Source of the DNA: CAVQMC01 sp963713505
Lineage (GTDB): Bacteria > Bacteroidota > Ignavibacteria > Ignavibacteriales > Ignavibacteriaceae
NCBI GenBank assembly: GCA_963713505.1
Contig: CAVQMC010000022.1
Span: forward strand, 186,001 to 250,000
Direction: 5' to 3'
DNA: 64,000 nucleotides
Shown: one piece after another, positions 58,059 to 64,000 of the stretch
Layout: each line of letters opens with the position of its first letter
Position numbering within the stretch: position 1 is the stretch's first letter
Program-made: the position numbers and the translations under genes
Notes under the pieces: model-generated
Database searches by the model: none
The model's input: only the letters and a program-made list of their open reading frames with translations
Told to the model about the DNA's origin: nothing

Positions 58059-60158
58059 ATGGCTAACAAATTAAATATAGATAAAGTAAGAAATATCGGT
58101 ATAATGGCGCATATTGATGCGGGTAAAACGACTACGACTGAACGTATTCTCTTTTATACTGGAAAATTACATAGACTTGGCGAAGTTCACGAAGGTGCTG
58201 CAACCATGGACTGGATGGAGCAGGAAAAAGAACGTGGTATAACTATTACCAGTGCTGCTACAACATGTTTCTGGAACGATCATCAAATTAATATTATTGA
58301 TACACCTGGACACGTTGATTTTACTGTTGAAGTTGAAAGATCACTTAGAGTATTAGACGGCGCTGTTGCGTTGTTCTGTGCTGTCGGCGGTGTTGAACCT
58401 CAATCTGAAACTGTTTGGAGACAAGCTGATAAATATAAAGTTCCTAGAATTGCATTCGTAAATAAAATGGATAGAACCGGAGCTGATTTTTTTAATGCTG
58501 TTCAAATGATGAAAGATAGGCTTGGAGCAAATGCAATCCCAATTACTTTGCCAATTGGCGAAGGAGATATGTTCTCCGGTGTTATTGACTTAATGTCCTT
58601 TAAAGCTAGAATGTATCATGATGAAACCTTCGGAGCAACATTTGATGAAATAGAAATTCCTGAAGATTTGAAAGAGATGGCTACTAATTATAGAACCCAA
58701 ATGCTTGAAGCTGTTTCTGATGTTGATGATAAACTGCTTGAAAAATATTTGGAAGGGAAAGAAATTACTGAGAAGGAAATAAAGGATGTTTTACGAAGAG
58801 CTACTATTGATTTAAAAATAATTCCGGTTCTTTGCGGATCTGCATTTAAAAATAAAGGTGTGCAAAAACTTCTTGATTCAGTTATTGATTTTCTTCCTGC
58901 TCCTGTAGACTTTAAAGGTATCGATGCACATCATATAGGAATAAATGATAAAGTAACTAGAAATATCGATCCGAAAGAAAAATTTACTGCTTTGGCATTC
59001 AAGATAATGAATGATCCTTATGTCGGTAAATTAACTTTTTTTAGAGTTTACGCGGGAACTTTAAAATCCGGTTCATATATATATAATGCTGTTAGCGAAA
59101 AGAAAGAAAGAATAAGCAGGTTGCTTCAGATGCATGCAAATCATAGGGAAGAGGTTGATGAGGTTAGAGCTGGAGATATAGCTGCAGCAGTTGGATTGAA
59201 ATTTACGAAAACGGGCGATACTCTTTGTTCTGAAAATGATCCTGTTCTATTGGAAAAAATTGTATTTCCGGAGCCTGTTATTCAAATTGCTATTGAACCA
59301 AAAACAAAAGCCGATCAGGACAAATTATCCGAATCATTGATAAAATTGTCTGATGAAGATCCAACATTTAGAGTAAATGTTGATGAAGAAACTGGGCAGA
59401 CTTTGATCAGTGGCATGGGCGAGCTTCATTTGGAAATTCTTGTTGATAGAATGAAAAGAGAATTTAAAGTTGAAGCTAATATCGGTAAGCCGCAGGTTGC
59501 TTACAGAGAATCAATTACTCAAACAGTTAATTCTGAAGGTAAATTTGTTAAGCAGTCTGGTGGACGTGGTAAATACGGCCATGTTTGGATTGAGCTTGGT
59601 CCTAACGAACCTGGTAAAGGTTATGAATTTACAAATGCAATTGTCGGTGGATCTGTTCCTAAAGAATATATTCCTGCTGTTTCGGCTGGTATTCAAGAAG
59701 CTATGAGGAATGGTGTGGTTGCCGGTTTCCCGGTTGTGGATATTAAAGCAAAGATTTATGATGGTTCTTATCATGATGTTGACTCGGATGAACTTTCATT
59801 TAAAGTTGCAGGATCTATTGCATTTAAAGAAGGGGCTAAAAAAGCAAAGCCCATTCTTTTGGAACCGATAATGGACGTGGAAGTTGTTACTCCCGAAGAA
59901 TATCTCGGCGATGTTATGGGAGATCTAAATTCACGCAGAGGAAAAATTGAAGGTTTTTCTGCTCGTAAAGATGCACAAGTTATTAAAGCTGAAGTGCCTT
60001 TGTCGGAAATGTTCGGCTATGCAACTATTTTAAGATCTATGACTCAAGGACGTGCAATTTACACTATGCAGTTCGATCATTATTCGGAAGTTCCTAAAAA
60101 TATAGCAGAAGAAATTGCTGAAAAAACTTTAGGTAAAAAATCAATAGCAACACATTAA
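58059..60158 (+). CDS. fusA: Elongation factor G
   Basis: 699 residues. P-loop AHIDAGKTTTTERI, switch II DTPGHVDFTVEVERSL, NKMD as VNKMDRTGADF; domain IV includes GGRGKYGHVWIELGP. GTPase that translocates the ribosome along mRNA. Frame intact; 42 bases to tuf. Confidence 0.98.
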   Translation: MANKLNIDKVRNIGIMAHIDAGKTTTTERILFYTGKLHRLGEVHEGAATMDWMEQEKERGITITSAATTCFWNDHQINIIDTPGHVDFTVEVERSLRVLDGAVALFCAVGGVEPQSETVWRQADKYKVPRIAFVNKMDRTGADFFNAVQMMKDRLGANAIPITLPIGEGDMFSGVIDLMSFKARMYHDETFGATFDEIEIPEDLKEMATNYRTQMLEAVSDVDDKLLEKYLEGKEITEKEIKDVLRRATIDLKIIPVLCGSAFKNKGVQKLLDSVIDFLPAPVDFKGIDAHHIGINDKVTRNIDPKEKFTALAFKIMNDPYVGKLTFFRVYAGTLKSGSYIYNAVSEKKERISRLLQMHANHREEVDEVRAGDIAAAVGLKFTKTGDTLCSENDPVLLEKIVFPEPVIQIAIEPKTKADQDKLSESLIKLSDEDPTFRVNVDEETGQTLISGMGELHLEILVDRMKREFKVEANIGKPQVAYRESITQTVNSEGKFVKQSGGRGKYGHVWIELGPNEPGKGYEFTNAIVGGSVPKEYIPAVSAGIQEAMRNGVVAGFPVVDIKAKIYDGSYHDVDSDELSFKVAGSIAFKEGAKKAKPILLEPIMDVEVVTPEEYLGDVMGDLNSRRGKIEGFSARKDAQVIKAEVPLSEMFGYATILRSMTQGRAIYTMQFDHYSEVPKNIAEEIAEKTLGKKSIATH

Positions 60159-60200
60159 AAAGAATTAAATTATAAGAAATAACTTAAAAAGGAGATTTAG

Positions 60201-61406
60201 ATGGCAAAAGAAAAATTTGATAGGAGTAAGCCTCACGTTAACGTAGGTACAATTGGTCACGTAGATCATGGTAAAACTACTTTAACCGCTGCCATCACAA
60301 TGGCTCTCGCTAAAAAAGGTTTATCACAAAGTAGAACTTTTGATAGTATTGATAATGCGCCGGAAGAAAGAGAAAGAGGTATTACAATTGCAACTGCTCA
60401 CGTTGAGTATTCAACTGAAAATAGACATTATGCTCATGTTGACTGTCCCGGACACGCTGATTATGTAAAAAATATGATTACTGGTGCCGCTCAAATGGAC
60501 GGCGCAATTTTAGTAGTTGCTGCAACCGATGGTCCGATGCCTCAAACAAGAGAGCATATTCTTTTAGCCCGTCAAGTTGGTGTTCCTAGAATAGTAGTAT
60601 TCATGAATAAAGTCGATATGGTAGATGATGAAGAATTGTTGGAATTAGTTGAAGTTGAGTTAAGAGATCTTTTAAATGAGTATGAATTCCCTGGAGATGA
60701 AATTCCGATAATCAGAGGTTCTGCATTAAAAGCACTGGAGGCCGCTTCCAGTGATGCACCTGCTGATGATCCTCGTTTGGATTGTATCTGGGAATTAATG
60801 AAAGCTGTTGACGAATATATTCCTTTACCTGAAAGAGATACAGATAAACCTTTCTTGATGCCTGTTGAAGACGTATTCTCAATTACAGGCCGTGGAACTG
60901 TTGCAACAGGTAGAGTTGAAAGAGGCCAGGTAAAATTATCTGAAGAAGTTGAACTTATTGGTTTAGGCCTTCATAAAAAAACAGTGGTTACCGGTATCGA
61001 AATGTTTAGAAAAGAGCTGGATGCGGCAATGGCTGGCGATAATGCAGGAATTTTATTAAGAGGAATTGATAAAAATGAAATTGAAAGAGGAATGGTTTTG
61101 GCAAAAACCGGATCAATTACTCCTCACAAAAATTTTGAAGGTGAAGTTTATATCCTTTCTAAAGACGAAGGTGGACGTCATACACCATTCTTTAACGGAT
61201 ATAGACCTCAGTTCTATTTTAGAACTACCGACGTTACAGGCGTTGCGACTTTACCCGAAGGAACCGAAATGGTTATGCCTGGTGATAATGTAAAACTTAA
61301 AGTTGAACTGATTACCGAAATTGCAATGGAAGAAGGCCTGCGCTTTGCTATCCGCGAAGGTGGTAGAACTGTTGGTGCAGGAGTGGTAACGAAAATTATT
61401 GAATGA
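60201..61406 (+). CDS. tuf: Elongation factor Tu
   Basis: 401 residues. P-loop GHVDHGKTTLTA, DCPGHADYVKNMITGAAQMD, NKVDMVDD and the domain III GGRHTPFFNGYRPQFYFR are all present. Strong AAAAGGAGAT ribosome-binding site. Delivers aminoacyl-tRNA. The only tuf copy in this window; none lies in the tRNA cluster upstream of secE. Confidence 0.98.
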   Translation: MAKEKFDRSKPHVNVGTIGHVDHGKTTLTAAITMALAKKGLSQSRTFDSIDNAPEERERGITIATAHVEYSTENRHYAHVDCPGHADYVKNMITGAAQMDGAILVVAATDGPMPQTREHILLARQVGVPRIVVFMNKVDMVDDEELLELVEVELRDLLNEYEFPGDEIPIIRGSALKALEAASSDAPADDPRLDCIWELMKAVDEYIPLPERDTDKPFLMPVEDVFSITGRGTVATGRVERGQVKLSEEVELIGLGLHKKTVVTGIEMFRKELDAAMAGDNAGILLRGIDKNEIERGMVLAKTGSITPHKNFEGEVYILSKDEGGRHTPFFNGYRPQFYFRTTDVTGVATLPEGTEMVMPGDNVKLKVELITEIAMEEGLRFAIREGGRTVGAGVVTKIIE

Positions 61407-61427
61407 TTAAGAAGTTAATCCGAAAGG

Positions 61428-61454
61428 AAAGGGAGTTTATCATACTCCCTTTTT
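61428..61454 (+). terminator. Intrinsic terminator between tuf and rpsJ
   Basis: AAAGGGAGT (61428-61436) pairs with ACTCCCTTT (61444-61452), seven-base loop, followed by TT. Nine perfect pairs; it can separate the str and S10 operons, or reduce read-through into S10. Confidence 0.85.
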
Positions 61455-61484
61455 GTTTCTAAATTATTTTTAAGGAGTACTTAA

Positions 61485-61793
61485 GTGCCTGGTCAAAAGA
61501 TAAGAATTAAGTTGAAATCATATGATCATATATTGATAGATAAATCTACCGAAAAAATTATCAAAACGGTTAGAAGTACAGGTGCGGTTGTTTCAGGACC
61601 TATACCGCTTCCTACAAGAAAAACTGTTTATACTGTCTTAAGGTCTCCTCATGTGGATAAAAAATCCAGAGAGCAATTTGAGACCAGAGCACATAAAAGA
61701 ATTATTGATATACATAACTCTAACAACAAAACCGTCGATTCTTTAAGTAAATTGGATATTCCGGCGGGTGTTGATATAGAAATTAAGTTATAA
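61485..61793 (+). CDS. rpsJ: 30S ribosomal protein S10
   Basis: 102 residues; start GTG 61485 behind AAGGAGTAC. Core sequence KIRIKLKSYDHILIDKSTEK and GPIPLPTRKTVYTVLRSPH. First gene of the S10 operon; also the NusE transcription antitermination partner. Confidence 0.97.
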   Translation: MPGQKIRIKLKSYDHILIDKSTEKIIKTVRSTGAVVSGPIPLPTRKTVYTVLRSPHVDKKSREQFETRAHKRIIDIHNSNNKTVDSLSKLDIPAGVDIEIKL

Positions 61794-61809
61794 GGAATAA
61801 GGAGTTAAG

Positions 61810-62430
61810 ATGGCTGGCCTTTTAGGAAAAAAATTAGGAATGTCCAGTGTTTTCAATGCTGAAGGAGATTTAATTCCCGTAACAGTAATTGAAGCAGGGC
61901 CCTGCAAAATAGTAGCAATAAGAACCGCAGAAAAAGATGGTTATAGTGCAGTCCAGTTGGGCTTCGGCAGTCGAAAAGAAAAAAATATTTCCAAGCCTGT
62001 ATTAGGTCAATATAAAGCGAATAATTTAACTCCTTCTGCATTTTTAAAAGAATTTAATTTTCCTAATGCTTCCGAATTAAAAGTGGGAGAGGATTTGAAA
62101 GTCGATTTATTTGTCGAAGGAGAGAAAATTAAAGTTAAAGGTAAAAGTATTGGTAAAGGTTTTCAAGGTGTAATGAAAAGACACGGTTTTGGAGGTGTCG
62201 GTGGAACTACTCACGGTCAAAGTGACCGTTTAAGAGCGCCAGGTTCTATCGGAGCCAGTTCTTATCCTTCTAGAGTTTTTAAAGGACAAAGAATGGCCGG
62301 ACGCACTGGTTATCAAAATGTTACTATGTCTAATCTTAAAGTAATTAAAATTGTACCTGAAAAAAATATTATAATGGTGAAGGGTGCTGTACCTGGAGCA
62401 ATAAATTCAATTGTTGAATTGATTAAATAG
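61810..62430 (+). CDS. rplC: 50S ribosomal protein L3
   Basis: 206 residues. MAGLLGKKLGMSSVF start and the signature GFQGVMKRHGFGG, GGTTHGQSDRLRAPGSIG; the Gln in THGQS is the residue usually methylated by PrmB. Essential for early large-subunit assembly. Confidence 0.97.
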   Translation: MAGLLGKKLGMSSVFNAEGDLIPVTVIEAGPCKIVAIRTAEKDGYSAVQLGFGSRKEKNISKPVLGQYKANNLTPSAFLKEFNFPNASELKVGEDLKVDLFVEGEKIKVKGKSIGKGFQGVMKRHGFGGVGGTTHGQSDRLRAPGSIGASSYPSRVFKGQRMAGRTGYQNVTMSNLKVIKIVPEKNIIMVKGAVPGAINSIVELIK

Positions 62431-62449
62431 AAAATTTTTGGATTAAAAA

Positions 62450-63097
62450 ATGACAGTAGATGTAATAAAAATAGACGGAACTTCTGCAGGAGAAAAAGTG
62501 GAACTTTCCGATAAAATATTCGGTATTGAGCCGAATGATCATGCTATTTACCTTGTTGTAAAAGCCCATTTAGCAAACCAGCGTCAAGGTACTCACAAAG
62601 CTAAAGAAAGATCGGAAGTTAGAGGCGGTGGTAAAAAACCTTGGAAGCAAAAAGGCCGCGGTGGGGCTCGTGCCGGTACAACCAGATCTCCTTTGTGGAT
62701 TGGCGGAGGTACTATCTTTGGTCCTCGTCCGAGAGATTATCGTCAAGAATTGCCTAAGAAGGTAAAGAAACTTGCAAGAAGATCTGCATTAAGTTATAAA
62801 GCAAAAGATGATCAGCTTATCATAATTGAAGATTTTAATTTTGATGCCCCAAAAACTAAGGATTTTGCAAATATAATTACATCTCTTAAAATAGATGGTA
62901 AAAAGACTTTAATGTTAACCGGCGAAAACAATAATGCAGTTTATAAATCCGGAAGAAATATACCTAAAGTGCAAATTTTAGAAGCAGCAAAAGCATCTAC
63001 ATATGATATACTTAATAATCAGGTTTTGATTTTGCAGAAAAGTGCGGTTTCTAAAATTAACGAAACTTTTGAAAAAAGCGGAGAGGTGGTAAGTTAA
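62450..63097 (+). CDS. rplD: 50S ribosomal protein L4
   Basis: 215 residues; the loop with HKAKERSEVRGGGKKPWKQK and GRGGARAGTTRSPLWIGGGT reaches the exit tunnel. In E. coli L4 also represses the S10 operon; no leader evidence here. It ends one base before rplW. Confidence 0.96.
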   Translation: MTVDVIKIDGTSAGEKVELSDKIFGIEPNDHAIYLVVKAHLANQRQGTHKAKERSEVRGGGKKPWKQKGRGGARAGTTRSPLWIGGGTIFGPRPRDYRQELPKKVKKLARRSALSYKAKDDQLIIIEDFNFDAPKTKDFANIITSLKIDGKKTLMLTGENNNAVYKSGRNIPKVQILEAAKASTYDILNNQVLILQKSAVSKINETFEKSGEVVS

Positions 63098-63098
63098 T

Positions 63099-63392
63099 AT
63101 GCACCAAATTCTAATTAGACCTTTAATTACTGAGAAAATGACAAATGTGTCCGCCGATCAAGGAAAATATGGATTTATCGTAAATCCTAAAGCAAATAAA
63201 ATTGAAATTGCAAAAGCTATCGAAGCTAAATTTAATGTTCATGTTACTGATATAAAAACAATTAATCATAAAGGTAAGACAAAAACTCAGTTTAGAAAAA
63301 GCGGAAGGTTTGTTGGTAAAACCCCAAAATTCAAAAAAGCTATTGTTAAACTGAAAGAAGGCGAAACAATAGAATTATTTGAACAAGTATAG
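63099..63392 (+). CDS. rplW: 50S ribosomal protein L23
   Basis: 97 residues: ILIRPLITEKMTNVSADQGK and KTQFRKSGRFVGKTPKFKKA. Lies at the tunnel exit and docks trigger factor and SRP. Starts right after the rplD stop. Confidence 0.96.
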   Translation: MHQILIRPLITEKMTNVSADQGKYGFIVNPKANKIEIAKAIEAKFNVHVTDIKTINHKGKTKTQFRKSGRFVGKTPKFKKAIVKLKEGETIELFEQV

Positions 63393-63410
63393 TTTGAAAT
63401 AGGATATATA

Positions 63411-64000
63411 ATGGCAATAAATAAATTAAAACCGGTAACACCAGGATCAAGATTTAGATCAAATTCTGCATTTGATGAAATTACTAAAACTAAACCTGAA
63501 AAATCATTAACCAAATCTTTGAAAAAATCAGGCGGCAGAAATAATCATGGTAGAGTTACTACTCGGTTTATTGGCGGCGGCCATAAAAGAAGATACCGTG
63601 TAATTGATTTTAAAAGAGATAAAAACGGTGTCCCTGCAAAAGTATTTTCTATTGAATATGATCCTAATAGAACATCTAGAATAGCTCTTTTGCATTATGC
63701 TGATGGTGAAAAAAGATATATCATTGCTCCTGACGGATTAAAAGTTGGTCAAACAGTTATTTCAGGAACCGGTAGCGATATTAACATTGGAAACGCTTTG
63801 CCATTAAAGGAAATGCCGTTAGGTAGTTTTATTCACAATGTTGAAATGAAACCTGGAAAAGGTGGTCAATTAGGAAGAAGTGCCGGTTCTTCATTACAGG
63901 TTTTAGCAAAAGAAGGTGACTATGCTCAATTAAAAATGCCTTCAGGTGAAGTAAGAATGGTAAGATTAGAATGTATGGCAACTTACGGAACTGTTGGAAA
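63411..64000 (+). CDS. rplB: 50S ribosomal protein L2, N-terminal part
   Basis: ATG 63411 starts MAINKLKPVTPGSRFRS; 196 codons are in the window and the gene runs off its end. Motifs GRNNHGRVTTRFIGGGHKRR and GGQLGRSAGSSLQVLAKEG are typical. Needed for subunit joining and peptidyl transfer. The family's His229 region lies beyond the window. Confidence 0.96.
   Translation, partial: MAINKLKPVTPGSRFRSNSAFDEITKTKPEKSLTKSLKKSGGRNNHGRVTTRFIGGGHKRRYRVIDFKRDKNGVPAKVFSIEYDPNRTSRIALLHYADGEKRYIIAPDGLKVGQTVISGTGSDINIGNALPLKEMPLGSFIHNVEMKPGKGGQLGRSAGSSLQVLAKEGDYAQLKMPSGEVRMVRLECMATYGTVG

Overview
The window reads as AT-rich chromosomal DNA from a member of the Ignavibacteria (Ignavibacteriota, next to Chlorobi and Bacteroidota). 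The main evidence is eleven secreted proteins ending in a type IX secretion (T9SS) sorting domain of the NYPNPFNP type, a lipoprotein with an N-terminal NPLDPNNP stretch, and a TAnnTTTG-like promoter ahead of the tRNA/secE cluster. No phage, CRISPR array or transposase gene was found.

Layout. 1-4 kb: start of a Rossmann-fold gene (minus strand), then a lone PTS EIIA, hisS, an Lgt-family membrane protein and rlmB. 4-10.2 kb: a tight gene run of lipoprotein, GAF/sigma-54 activator, PEGA-domain Ser/Thr kinase, kelch T9SS protein and DUF5683-like protein. 10.2-24 kb: an island of T9SS cargo genes (beta-propeller/Asp-box proteins, VIT-VWA protein, a shared GNKWxY domain), many carrying almost identical DNA for the C-terminal sorting domain. 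24-32 kb: alpha-2-macroglobulin lipoprotein plus penicillin-binding protein 1C. 32-45 kb: another T9SS protein, an M16 peptidase, an aminotransferase, nuoG-nuoH-nuoI, a LamG-like T9SS protein, a YifB/ComM ATPase and a beta-lactamase-fold lipoprotein. 45-64 kb: tRNA-Tyr, -Gly, -Thr, rpmG, tRNA-Trp, secE, nusG, rplKAJL, rpoBC, rpsL, rpsG, fusA, tuf, then the start of the S10 operon (rpsJ, rplC, rplD, rplW, rplB cut by the window end).

Sequence quality. Fifteen genes are broken by single-base frame changes, including essential ones (hisS, nuoH, rpsL). By my reading nearly all (about 28 against 3) are one-base insertions, and removing the extra base restores a sensible family sequence. I interpret most as residual insertion-type sequencing or assembly errors rather than gene decay, so these loci are reported as whole genes with the break positions given.

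How the genes work together. The 45-64 kb block is the translation/transcription core with its usual order and internal terminators. The 4-24 kb block looks like a cell-surface programme: a cytoplasmic sensor-activator and a membrane kinase next to a set of exported, surface-attached proteins. The macroglobulin/PBP1C pair is a periplasmic defence and wall-repair module. The most unusual signal is the mosaic, nearly identical DNA cassette encoding T9SS sorting domains in six neighbouring genes, which suggests ongoing recombination or gene conversion between cargo genes.
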